Shown here: positions 7,896-15,681 of the stretch, one piece after another
How positions within the stretch are numbered: position 1 is the first letter of the stretch
Layout of the letters: every line of letters starts with the position of its first letter
Assembly: GCA_024635995.1 (NCBI GenBank)
Contig: JAGXHW010000003.1
Location: forward strand, 1-47,450
Source of the DNA: Clostridiaceae bacterium
Lineage (GTDB): Bacteria > Bacillota > Clostridia > Peptostreptococcales > Tindalliaceae
Direction: 5' to 3'
DNA length: 47,450 bases
Program-made: the position numbers and the translations under genes
Notes under the pieces: generated by a model
Database searches by the model: none
What the model was told of the DNA's origin: nothing
Seen by the model: the letters and a program-made list of their open reading frames with translations, nothing else

Positions 7896-7911
7896 TGGCA
7901 CAACTGTTGCA
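7896..7911 (+). promoter_or_regulatory. Sigma-54 (-24/-12) promoter
   Basis: TGGCAC, five bases, then TTGCA is a consensus -24/-12 promoter with the invariant GG and GC ten bases apart. Transcription would start near 7922, giving an 85-base leader before the dehydrogenase-like gene. Confidence 0.88.
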
Positions 7912-8007
7912 GTATTATCTATGTGAACAACATTGACTGATTCAACAAATGCATCGTGTGTGTCTGTCATATAACCTGTCTTTATCATTCCAAAAGGAGG
8001 AAAAACA

Positions 8008-9081
8008 ATGAATGTAGCAATTTTAGGTTCTGGAAACGGTGGTTTAGCAACAGCAGCCGACTGGTCGTTGGCAGGTCATGAGGTAAGGCTTTTTGATTTT
8101 CCTGAATTTACCCAACAAATTGAAGCCATTGCCATCAATGGGGGTGTGCAGGTAACGGGAGAACTAAATGGGTTGGCCTCCCTTGCGTATGCCGGCCATG
8201 ACATTAAAAAGGCAGTCGAAGGCGCTCAGCTAATTTTGGCCGTAGGACCTTCTTACAGCAGCGAATCCTTTGCTAATGCCGTAAAAGACATCATCAAAAA
8301 TGACCAGGTGTACATTACCTGCCCCGGTTCCTGTGGAGGGGCTCTCATCAGCAAAAAGATTTTCAGCACCAAGGAAGAATCCAGCCAGGTTTGTGTGGGA
8401 GAAACAGCCACCCTGCCCTATGCTTCCAGAATATCTGAACCAGGTGTGGTTAACATTTTTTTGAAGCTGAAAGGCGGTTTATTCCTCTCCACCATTCCTG
8501 CCAGTGAAACGGACAGGGTGGTAACGATGTTTAAGGAAGTATACCCTGGCATTGAGCCGGCCAAAAGCGTGCTGCAAACCATGCTTCAAAATGCCAACCC
8601 GGTGATTCATCCTGTGGTAACCCTGTTAAACACCGGCCTTATTGAGCGAACCCATGGAGATTTTCTCTTTTATGAAGAAGGGGTAACTCCGGCGGTAGGC
8701 AAAGTAATGCGCGCTGTTGACCAGGAGCGGATAAAGTTGGGTGAAAAGCTGGACGTTCAGGTCATTGATGATGCCACCCTTGGCGTAATGCAGGGTTACA
8801 TGACGGAAGACAACTATGAATACGGTTATGCCAATGCCCCTGGTTTTAAGGGAATCAAGGCCCAGAGTCAGCTGGATTACCGTTATTTAAATGAAGATGT
8901 TGGGTATGGGCTGGTGTTTATGTCAGACCTGGCCAAAAAACTGGGCATTGAAACACCTATGATTGATTCTGTTATTAATATTGCTTCCGCTGTCATGGAC
9001 CGGGATTACAGAAAGGAAGCTGCCCGGACCCTGGACAGCATTGGTTACACCATTGAAGACATTCAGCAGGAAAACTATTAA
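8008..9081 (+). CDS. NAD/NADP octopine/nopaline (opine) dehydrogenase family protein
   Basis: Predicted NAD(P)-dependent oxidoreductase of the octopine/opine dehydrogenase family. Family members reduce the imine formed between an amino acid and a 2-oxo acid, or catalyse the reverse. The N-terminal Rossmann domain begins with GSGNGGLATA. The C-terminal helical domain contains NPVIHPVVTLLNTG, the segment carrying the conserved catalytic His of the family, followed by an Asn and IERTHGDF. Length (358 residues) matches. AAAGGAGG precedes the ATG. It is preceded by a sigma-54 promoter and is probably a single-gene transcription unit controlled by the upstream activator. The substrates cannot be read from the sequence; amino-acid catabolism or redox balancing is a plausible role. 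Confidence 0.85.
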   Translation: MNVAILGSGNGGLATAADWSLAGHEVRLFDFPEFTQQIEAIAINGGVQVTGELNGLASLAYAGHDIKKAVEGAQLILAVGPSYSSESFANAVKDIIKNDQVYITCPGSCGGALISKKIFSTKEESSQVCVGETATLPYASRISEPGVVNIFLKLKGGLFLSTIPASETDRVVTMFKEVYPGIEPAKSVLQTMLQNANPVIHPVVTLLNTGLIERTHGDFLFYEEGVTPAVGKVMRAVDQERIKLGEKLDVQVIDDATLGVMQGYMTEDNYEYGYANAPGFKGIKAQSQLDYRYLNEDVGYGLVFMSDLAKKLGIETPMIDSVINIASAVMDRDYRKEAARTLDSIGYTIEDIQQENY

Positions 9082-9144
9082 CATTCTTTACCTGTACGCT
9101 CTTTCTAAGAGGAATATTGAATATCCAATGATATAGAGTAGAAA

Positions 9145-9174
9145 AAATGCCATTCCCTCACAGGAGTGGCATTT
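9145..9174 (-). terminator. Terminator between convergent genes
   Basis: A 12-bp stem (AAATGCCATTCC paired with a GAGTGGCATTT side, one G-U pair) has a run of A on its left flank. This gives a T-tract on the minus strand. It ends the serine hydrolase transcript and may also stop plus-strand readthrough from the dehydrogenase gene. Confidence 0.75.
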
Positions 9175-9196
9175 CGTGATCTTCTTGCCCTCTTTA

Positions 9197-11140
9197 TCAA
9201 ATAACTGCAAAGAAATTCCAGTGCCATAGGAGGCCAACCAACGACATTAACAAGACCAGTGTTGTAAAATAAAGTGCTTTGTCTTTTTTTGTCACTCTAT
9301 CAATCTTCTTCATCATATTGGCGGTAAAGAGTGCAGTAACAATCATCCCAAGAAGAAGAGGATAATTGAACAAAATGAATGGCTTCATTTCTGCAGCAGT
9401 ACGAAAACTGCTGGTCATAATTTTCGCGACGGGAATCAAATTATTAAAAATAGTTACTGTTCCCAGCAGCACCAGCACTAAAAGCGACTTATATAACCTT
9501 GTTTTTCCAGGTTCCGCTGTTCTCTTTCTGCGCCTGACAGCCGCAATTAGCAGGACCACAGGTGCAATGAAAAAGAACAATGCATTTATTAGCAATACAC
9601 TGACACTGCCAAACAGAAAGGGGATTGTCCTTCCCTGGGGCAATGGTGATAAATCCATGCCATTGCCGACAACAATTTGTTTTACCTCATCATTTTCAAC
9701 ATTGAACCGTAAAACTGGATAGATGTTTCGAAACAATGGAATGTTGTCATCAACCAGTTCATAGTGATACGGGCTAGTCTGAAGATAGGTTCCCTGGTAT
9801 GCACCGATGTTCATTGTAATTTTGTTTTCCCCGGCAGCCTTCACTTCATATAACCCCAAATATTTTGCAAAATCCAGGAAATTACCCACCTGTCGTTCCA
9901 TTGGCACATAACTGCCAACTACATTGTTGGAAGATGGCAGGTCTTCATCTGGCACTTTGATATCAGAGAGATCTCTTCCCAATAATAAATCCTGTAGTCC
10001 AAAGAGAATGTCCATTTCAAGGTAAGCATTTGTCAGAATCACAATGCCAAAACGTTCTTCCGGTACGATGACAAACTGACTTGAAAAAGCTGCTGTGTTG
10101 CCACCGTGACCGAATGTAGGGTATGCTCCCTCATATTGAAAGAAACCATGGGCGGTGCCCTTCATATCTCCCGAAGGATCATAACTGGGTGATAACATTG
10201 TACCCAACGTATCGGGTTGTTGAAACAAAGGCGATTGTTCACCTTCACCCGGGGTCAGGGCCATGGCAAATTTAGCAAAGTCTTCCACTGTACCATTGAG
10301 AGAACCGGCAGGTAAATGTGAGATATAGGACCAGTTCCCAGGCTGAAATCCACCTTGGTGGTCTGACAAATAGCCTTTTGCTTTAGTCTTAATGATGCTT
10401 TTGTTATCTGCCGCAGAGGGGTGTGCAGAGGTGTTGTTCATGGAAAGCACTTCAAAGATTTCTTCTCTTTCGTAATCTTCTATGGGCTGGCCGCTGATGG
10501 TCTGTACCACATAACCGGCAAGGGAGGTTGCGTAATTGCTGTAAGCACTGGCTGTGCCAACTTCATAATACTGTTCAGGTTTGTCTCGTAAAAGTGCTTC
10601 TTCCAAAGAAACCAACTGATCCTCTGAAAAGACGATGATGTTAAAGGCATAATCACCGAAACCAGCCGCGTGGTTCATGAGATCCCGCATGGTGATTGTT
10701 TGCTGGTATTCCAGCTTCTCAGCAAATTCCACTGGAAGGTATTCGGTTATGTCTGTGTTCAAATCGATTTTACCCTCTTCCACCAGTTGCATCACAGATG
10801 TCCATGTGAACAATTTGCTTGTGGATGCCCATTCAAAAACAGTGCTTTGTGGGTCAACAGGAACTTGATTCTCCACATCAGCATACCCATAGCCTTTTAA
10901 ATGAATGATTTCACCCTCTTTCACAACGGCGACTGCAGCACCAGGGGTTGTTTTACCAATGAATGATGCCACATATTCATCAATCTCCTGCTCCATCCTG
11001 CTGAAAGGAATGCCTGAAGGGGTTTCACCTGCAAGTGTGTTGGTATCAACGGCATGGACGGGCATCACCAAAGCACCCGTCAACATTATCATGACACCTA
11101 TTCCAATCAATACTTTAACAATAAATCTACTTTTCATCAT
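9197..11140 (-). CDS. Membrane-anchored beta-lactamase-fold serine hydrolase
   Basis: Extracytoplasmic serine hydrolase of the class C beta-lactamase / penicillin-binding-protein-like family (PF00144), 647 residues. An N-terminal signal peptide (residues 1-30, ending MPVHA) leads into the catalytic domain. That domain shows the nucleophile motif STSK (S106-K109), the YSN motif (near residue 201) and HGG in place of the KTG triad (near 345). About four hydrophobic segments in the last 160 residues anchor it in the membrane. AGGAGAG precedes the start. The gene lies 94 bp downstream of a TetR regulator on the same strand. A perfect palindrome in the gap suggests direct repression. Substrate is unknown; family members act on cell-wall peptides, esters or D-amino-acid peptides. 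It should not be called a resistance gene on this evidence. Confidence 0.85.
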   Translation of the reverse strand: MMKSRFIVKVLIGIGVMIMLTGALVMPVHAVDTNTLAGETPSGIPFSRMEQEIDEYVASFIGKTTPGAAVAVVKEGEIIHLKGYGYADVENQVPVDPQSTVFEWASTSKLFTWTSVMQLVEEGKIDLNTDITEYLPVEFAEKLEYQQTITMRDLMNHAAGFGDYAFNIIVFSEDQLVSLEEALLRDKPEQYYEVGTASAYSNYATSLAGYVVQTISGQPIEDYEREEIFEVLSMNNTSAHPSAADNKSIIKTKAKGYLSDHQGGFQPGNWSYISHLPAGSLNGTVEDFAKFAMALTPGEGEQSPLFQQPDTLGTMLSPSYDPSGDMKGTAHGFFQYEGAYPTFGHGGNTAAFSSQFVIVPEERFGIVILTNAYLEMDILFGLQDLLLGRDLSDIKVPDEDLPSSNNVVGSYVPMERQVGNFLDFAKYLGLYEVKAAGENKITMNIGAYQGTYLQTSPYHYELVDDNIPLFRNIYPVLRFNVENDEVKQIVVGNGMDLSPLPQGRTIPFLFGSVSVLLINALFFFIAPVVLLIAAVRRRKRTAEPGKTRLYKSLLVLVLLGTVTIFNNLIPVAKIMTSSFRTAAEMKPFILFNYPLLLGMIVTALFTANMMKKIDRVTKKDKALYFTTLVLLMSLVGLLWHWNFFAVI

Positions 11141-11169
11141 TGTTCTCTCTCCTCACTTAATTAGTTAAC

Positions 11170-11190
11170 TGACTGACTGTTAGTCAGTCA
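11170..11190 (-). promoter_or_regulatory. Palindromic operator upstream of the serine hydrolase gene
   Basis: Perfect 9-bp arms, TGACTGACT and AGTCAGTCA, are separated by GTT. The palindrome is 29 bases upstream of the hydrolase start and downstream of the TetR gene. TetR dimers bind such sites. Its half-site resembles but is not identical to the TGACA half-sites at the TetR promoter. Confidence 0.65.
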
Positions 11191-11234
11191 TAGGTTAAAA
11201 ATGAATCCACTCGTTGAAAAGCGACTGGATTAGA

Positions 11235-11861
11235 TTATTTTTCAAATAGTTCTTCAAACAATACTTCTACGCCCAGCGACGTACTTAGCAATAATTTAAA
11301 TGCCTTCAGGTAATTCATGGCTGTTTCAATGTCACGGTCAAAAGACCTGCTGTTGATCACAAAGAGATAACCGGTCATTAAGAAAGCGGCTGTTTCTTTT
11401 GGGTATTGAACGTGAAAAACACCTTCTTCGTTGCCTTGTTGAATGATTTCTGAAAAGCTGGCTGTCATTGCATGGGAGAGCTTATGGTTGATTCGATCCA
11501 TCATGAAAGTGTTTTCCGGCAGTTGAATGGCTTCATGAAGGGAATAATCCTCTTCCACTGCTGAAGATTCCTGAATCACTGTGCTGTTTAAAAAGGAATT
11601 TACTTTCTCCGGTGCAGATTTTTTTTGGTCACTGGCGATTGACTTGAATGCTGCAATCAAGGGACCGATGTGTTTTTCAATAATGGCAAACAGGATGTCC
11701 TCCTTTGACTTGAAATGGTAGTATAGCAACCCTCTGGAAATTCCCACATCATCGATGATGTCCTGGGTTGTTGTGTTTAAGTACCCCTTATTGTGAAATA
11801 GTTTTTTTGCAGCTTCCATTATTTCGGCCTTCCGGACTTCAGCTTCTTTTACTTCACGCAT
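11235..11861 (-). CDS. TetR/AcrR-family transcriptional repressor
   Basis: Ligand-responsive repressor, 208 residues. The N-terminal helix-turn-helix is typical of the family: AAKKLFHNKGYLNTTTQDI followed by DDVGISRGLLYYHFKSKEDI (about residues 16-56). The C-terminal helical domain, where the inducer would bind, is not close to a named subfamily. GGAGG lies 7 bases before the ATG. Two palindromes flank or overlap its promoter (11891-11943), which indicates autorepression. The serine hydrolase gene follows on the same strand with its own palindrome, so the two probably form a small regulon. Confidence 0.92.
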   Translation of the reverse strand: MREVKEAEVRKAEIMEAAKKLFHNKGYLNTTTQDIIDDVGISRGLLYYHFKSKEDILFAIIEKHIGPLIAAFKSIASDQKKSAPEKVNSFLNSTVIQESSAVEEDYSLHEAIQLPENTFMMDRINHKLSHAMTASFSEIIQQGNEEGVFHVQYPKETAAFLMTGYLFVINSRSFDRDIETAMNYLKAFKLLLSTSLGVEVLFEELFEK

Positions 11862-11890
11862 TTTAATTCCTCCACGTTATGCGACTTAAA

Positions 11891-11943
11891 CTGACATTTT
11901 GTCAGTACATGTGTATCATACCATGCTACTGACAAAGTGTCAA
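11891..11943 (-). promoter_or_regulatory. TetR-gene promoter with two operators
   Basis: The minus strand carries TTGACA (11938-11943) and TATGAT (11915-11920) with a 17-bp spacer, a near-consensus promoter. One palindrome, TGACA-3-TGTCA (11930-11942), overlaps the -35. A second, CTGACA-3-TGTCAG (11891-11905), sits just downstream of the start point. This is a classic autorepression layout. Confidence 0.8.
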
Positions 11944-12010
11944 TTACTATTTTTGATTTACTTACCGTTGAAGACAGATAGAATAAATATACAATGACAA
12001 AGTTAACAAG

Positions 12011-12220
12011 ATGTATTATAATAAACGTTATACAATTCAGAGACTTCAGAAACAAAGCAAAATTCATTTCCACAAATCTGGGATCCCCGAAAAGCTATAC
12101 CAGCAATTTTTTGACGACTATGATTTTCGATATCAGGATGCGATTATTAGCTATGCGCAACAAATTGGCATTGTTCTCTATATTTTATTGAAAAGACTTC
12201 AACATGAATCTTATTTTTGA
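12011..12220 (+). CDS. Possible small protein of unknown function
   Basis: This 374-base gap between the TetR gene and the next kinase holds one small reading frame of 69 codons. Its product is mixed charged/hydrophobic (containing GIPEKLYQQFFDDYDFRYQD), which looks more protein-like than random. No ribosome binding site precedes the ATG and no family is recognised. It could be a gene remnant or chance. Nothing else was seen in the gap apart from the TetR promoter at its left edge. Confidence 0.2.
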   Translation: MYYNKRYTIQRLQKQSKIHFHKSGIPEKLYQQFFDDYDFRYQDAIISYAQQIGIVLYILLKRLQHESYF

Positions 12221-12317
12221 GCACCAGATGCATCATAATTATGACCGTCCTTCGAAATTAATCTAATATAAAGAAACTCAGTGTTCAGCTACAAAGTAGA
12301 TTGGAGAGTAATGCCGT

Positions 12318-13367
12318 ATGAATGATATTTTTTATAAACAGACGCAAGATGACTTAAAGAAAAATGAAGAGAAAGCAGACCGGGCAGCAGAGCTTTCCGT
12401 TGCCAATAAAAAGCTCGCCTTTCAGAACGAAGAAAAAGATAAACGGGCAGCTGAACTTGCTGTTGCCAACAAGGAGCTTGCTTTTCAAAACGAAGAAAAA
12501 GATAAACGGGCTGCTGAACTTGCTGTTGCCAACAAGGAGCTTGCTTTTCAAAACGAAGAAAAAGATAAACGGGCTGCTGAGCTTGCTGCTGCCAACAAAG
12601 AACTTGTTATTAAAAAAGAAAGAATTAAAGAGCTCAATGACCAATTGGAAAATAGCGTCAAGGAGAGAACTGCTCAGCTCGAACATGCTAATAAAGAGTT
12701 GGAAGCTGTTTCATATTCTATTTCCCACGATTTAAAAGCACCGTTAAGACATATAACCGGGTATAATTCACTTTTAGAAAAGAAATATAAAGATTTGCTT
12801 CCTGCAGAAGGTCGTCAGTATATTGATAATATTTCCAGCGCCACCAAAAACATGGCAGAATTAATAGATGGACTCCTTCAGTTTTCAAAAATCAATAGAA
12901 TAGAGATGAAAAAAGACTTGCTTAATATGAATCAAATCGTCGATATGCTGACTTGGCCTATCAAAGAAGGGGACATAGATAACAGGATAGAATTTAGTAT
13001 TGAGGCGCTTCCTTTGGCTTATGGTGATCTTGAGATGATGACATCAGTGTGGAGTAATCTTATTGAAAACGCAATCAAATTTACCAAGAACAAGAATTTG
13101 GTGAAAATAATTATTGGGGCAGAGGAAAATGAAAATACGATTATTTACTATATAAAGGATAATGGTGCGGGATTTGACATGAACTATGCATCAAAAATAT
13201 TTACTATGTTTCAGCGACTACATTCTCAAAAGGACTTTGAAGGCACTGGAATAGGGTTGGCAACTGTTCAAAGATTAATCACAAGACATGGCGGGAAAAT
13301 TTGGGCCGAAAGCAAGGTTGGTGAAGGCGCATCTTTCTATTTTTCATTAATTAAAACGGAAGGGTAG
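12318..13367 (+). CDS. Cytosolic histidine kinase with heptad-repeat N-terminus (phytochrome-type transmitter)
   Basis: Soluble histidine kinase, 349 residues, without a recognisable sensor domain. The N-terminus is a predicted coiled coil made of four 21-residue repeats (three heptads each, about residues 22-105; unit RAAELAVANKELAFQNEEKDK truncated here at ANKEL). It leads directly into HisKA with the phospho-His in SISHDLKAPLRH (near residue 136). The ATPase domain has the N-box IENAIKF, the G1 box DNGAGFD and the G2 box GTGIGL. This transmitter type is common after phytochrome or PAS sensors, and its usual partner is an Rcp1-like receiver, exactly the next gene. GGAGAG precedes the start at about 10 bases. 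It is the first gene of a three-gene operon with the receiver and a REC-GGDEF-EAL protein. With no sensor of its own it may dimerise with, or be switched by, another protein. Confidence 0.9.
   Translation: MNDIFYKQTQDDLKKNEEKADRAAELSVANKKLAFQNEEKDKRAAELAVANKELAFQNEEKDKRAAELAVANKELAFQNEEKDKRAAELAAANKELVIKKERIKELNDQLENSVKERTAQLEHANKELEAVSYSISHDLKAPLRHITGYNSLLEKKYKDLLPAEGRQYIDNISSATKNMAELIDGLLQFSKINRIEMKKDLLNMNQIVDMLTWPIKEGDIDNRIEFSIEALPLAYGDLEMMTSVWSNLIENAIKFTKNKNLVKIIIGAEENENTIIYYIKDNGAGFDMNYASKIFTMFQRLHSQKDFEGTGIGLATVQRLITRHGGKIWAESKVGEGASFYFSLIKTEG
12381..12632 (+). repeat. Four tandem 63-bp repeats inside the kinase gene
   Basis: Units at 12381-12443, 12444-12506, 12507-12569 and 12570-12632. 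The second and third are almost identical in DNA. The first differs slightly and the fourth degenerates in its second half. Each encodes 21 residues (three heptads), so copy-number change keeps both the frame and the coiled-coil register. Confidence 0.9.
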
Positions 13368-13377
13368 TGACATAGAC

Positions 13378-13815
13378 ATGAAAATGAGTACAATTCTTTA
13401 TGTTGAGGATAATCCGTTGGATGTTGATCTGACAATGGAAGCATTTAAAGAGAAAAAAATTGCAAATCAAGTGGTTGTGGCTAATGATGGCGTTGAGGCT
13501 ATTGAATACTTAAAACAGGAGGGACGTTTTAAGGATAGAAAGTCAGGTAATCCAGGTTTAATTTTACTGGACTTAAAAATGCCAAGGATGGATGGGTTGG
13601 AGTTTCTGGCTATAATAAAAAATGATGCTCAATTCAAACGTATACCGGTTATTATGCTTACTTCCTCCCGAGAGGAAAAGGATTTAATCAGGGGGTATGA
13701 CCTTGGAGTGAATGCCTATGTCGTAAAACCGGTGGACTTCCTTTCCTTAACAGAAATAGTCAGACAGATAGAAGGCTTTTGGGCAATTATTAATGAGGTG
13801 CCTTCGGAAGGATGA
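13378..13815 (+). CDS. Single-domain response regulator, Rcp1-like
   Basis: Stand-alone receiver protein, 145 residues, without an output domain. It has the acidic residues in YVEDNPLDVD, the phosphoacceptor Asp in LILLDLKMPRMDG (near residue 64), the Thr/Ser switch in IMLTSS, and the Lys in YVVKPVDF. The inserted loop RFKDRKSGNPGLILL is typical of the Rcp1 family, the partners of phytochrome-type kinases such as the one just upstream. An alternative ATG at 13384 is equally possible; neither has a strong ribosome binding site. The stop codon overlaps the start of the next gene (ATGA), so translation is probably coupled. It most likely shuttles phosphate from the kinase or allosterically controls a partner. 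Confidence 0.9.
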   Translation: MKMSTILYVEDNPLDVDLTMEAFKEKKIANQVVVANDGVEAIEYLKQEGRFKDRKSGNPGLILLDLKMPRMDGLEFLAIIKNDAQFKRIPVIMLTSSREEKDLIRGYDLGVNAYVVKPVDFLSLTEIVRQIEGFWAIINEVPSEG

Positions 13816-15566
13816 ACAATTTGAACTACAAAAAACCCAATAAGAGAAAATTAAAAATTCTTTGTCTGGAAGATTCCCCTATGGATGCCGAACTGATTTA
13901 TGAATATCTATGTGAAAATTCCGATTATGAAATCGAAATGGATATTACATTAAAAGAAGTTGATTTCGTTACTGCTTTAAAATCCAAAAGATACGAGTTG
14001 ATTATCTTTGACTTTATGTTGCCTTCTTTTAATGGATTCGCAGCATTAGCACTTGTAAACACAATATGCCCGTCCACACCATGTATCTGTGTATCCGGGT
14101 TCATAGGGGAAGAAACTGTAGTGGAACTTTTTAAACAAGGTGCGACAGATTATGTTTCGAAGAATAATTTGAGACGATTGGTATTTTCAATTGAAAGAGC
14201 TTTAAAAGAATCAAAAGAAGTCGAAGAGAATGAAAACCGGACAGCAGAGTTATATAATGCTAATCTAAAAATTGAACATCTGGCATATTATGATTTTTTA
14301 ACCGGTTTGCCAAATCGCATGATACTGGTGGACAGGCTTCAGCAGGCAATAAATTTAGCGAAGCGAATTAAAAAACCGATCGGAGTTTTATTTTTGGACC
14401 TTGATGGCTTCAAAACGATAAACGATACCTTTGGACATCTCCAGGGAGATGAATTGCTGAAAGATGTTGCCACCAGGCTCGTTAGCCTTGTCCGAGAAAG
14501 CGATACCGTAGGCAGGATGGGTGGCGATGAGTTCATCATCATGGTCCAAAACCTGGAAAGCGCCGATCACATTCTGACAATTGCGAATAAAATCATTGGC
14601 GCCTTCAGAGAACCATTCGACCTGAATCACAACGAAATTTATATGACTGCCAGTGTCGGAATATCCGTTTACCCGGCGGACGGAGAAACGCCCGAAACAC
14701 TCCTTAAGAATGCGGATTTAGCCATGTACAAAGCCAAAGAGAAGGGTAAAAACCAGTCGGTCCTTTGTACCAAAATTATGAAAGATGTCATTACAGAAAA
14801 CATGAAACTGAGTAACGGTTTGTATCGATCCTTGGAGAGAAATGAACTGGAAGTTTATTATCAACCCCAAATTAGTCTCAGTACAAAGAAAATAGTCGGT
14901 CTGGAAGCGCTCCTTCGCTGGAATCATCCGGAGTTAGGATTGGTCCCACCGGGTAAATTCATTCATTTGGCGGAACAAACCGGATTAATCAACCCCATCG
15001 GCAAGTGGGTATTACACACGGTATGCATGCAGAACAAAGCCTGGCAGGAAGTGGGCTTGCCTCCTATGAGAATTGCAGTGAATCTGTCCATCATCCAGTT
15101 TCAAAATCCTGTAATCGTGAGTCAGATTAAAGAAATACTGGAGGAAACAATACTGTTGCCTCAATATCTCGAGTTGGAAATCACAGAGAGTATAGCCATG
15201 CGGGATACGGATTATATTATTCGCGTCTTGAATGCCTTTCAGGAAATGGGCATTTACATCTCTATTGATGATTTTGGCACTGAGTTTTCTTCTTTAAAAT
15301 ATTTGAAATTATTGCCAATTAATCGAATTAAAATCCCTATGCAGTTTATCCAGGGGATTAACACAGACAAAAGAGATGAAGCAATTATAAAAACCATTAT
15401 TGTACTGGCAAAAAACATGGGTTTGGATGTCATTGCTGAAGGGATTGAAACACAACAGCAGGAGTCATTTTTAGCACAGCAGATGTGTGACGGAATGCAG
15501 GGTTTTTATTATTACAGGCCCATGCCGGCAAAAGAAATTGAAGTTCTTTTGCTAACTAATGCTTAG
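13812..15566 (+). CDS. REC-GGDEF-EAL cyclic-di-GMP enzyme
   Basis: Bifunctional-type cyclic-di-GMP protein, 584 residues. The N-terminal receiver (about 12-130) has LCLEDSPMDAE and the phosphoacceptor region IIFDFMLPSF. GGDEF (about 150-315) has an intact GRMGGDEF motif near residue 237 and an RxxD inhibitory site (RESD) five residues before it. EAL (about 330-580) begins with GLEALLRW and has EITES and AEGIET. Two departures from active phosphodiesterases are visible: the usual DDFGTGYSSL reads DDFGTEFSSL, and the usual KID motif reads KIP. EAL activity may therefore be reduced or purely regulatory. The ATGA overlap with the receiver gene indicates one operon with the kinase, which is the likely phosphodonor. 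Confidence 0.93.
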   Translation: MNNLNYKKPNKRKLKILCLEDSPMDAELIYEYLCENSDYEIEMDITLKEVDFVTALKSKRYELIIFDFMLPSFNGFAALALVNTICPSTPCICVSGFIGEETVVELFKQGATDYVSKNNLRRLVFSIERALKESKEVEENENRTAELYNANLKIEHLAYYDFLTGLPNRMILVDRLQQAINLAKRIKKPIGVLFLDLDGFKTINDTFGHLQGDELLKDVATRLVSLVRESDTVGRMGGDEFIIMVQNLESADHILTIANKIIGAFREPFDLNHNEIYMTASVGISVYPADGETPETLLKNADLAMYKAKEKGKNQSVLCTKIMKDVITENMKLSNGLYRSLERNELEVYYQPQISLSTKKIVGLEALLRWNHPELGLVPPGKFIHLAEQTGLINPIGKWVLHTVCMQNKAWQEVGLPPMRIAVNLSIIQFQNPVIVSQIKEILEETILLPQYLELEITESIAMRDTDYIIRVLNAFQEMGIYISIDDFGTEFSSLKYLKLLPINRIKIPMQFIQGINTDKRDEAIIKTIIVLAKNMGLDVIAEGIETQQQESFLAQQMCDGMQGFYYYRPMPAKEIEVLLLTNA

Positions 15567-15681
15567 TTTAAAGCCTTCTTTTCTCCGATTACTCTTTCTT
15601 ATATCGGTAAATCGTTCAAGTATCATTCTTTTTCGCCCCGCCCCCATCAATCTTGAACCACGGCTGATTCCCGACTCTCAC

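Noticed and set aside
9197-11140. Antibiotic beta-lactamase
   Set aside because: The SxxK/YxN/HGG pattern and C-terminal membrane segments fit general serine hydrolases of this fold; no evidence for beta-lactam hydrolysis.
12381-12632. Tandem 63-bp repeats considered as a CRISPR array
   Set aside because: Units are contiguous with no unique spacers and encode an in-frame coiled coil; no cas genes present.
12354-12686. Antisense frame rich in Phe/Ser over the kinase repeats
   Set aside because: It is the mirror of the repetitive heptad sequence; no start signals and low complexity.
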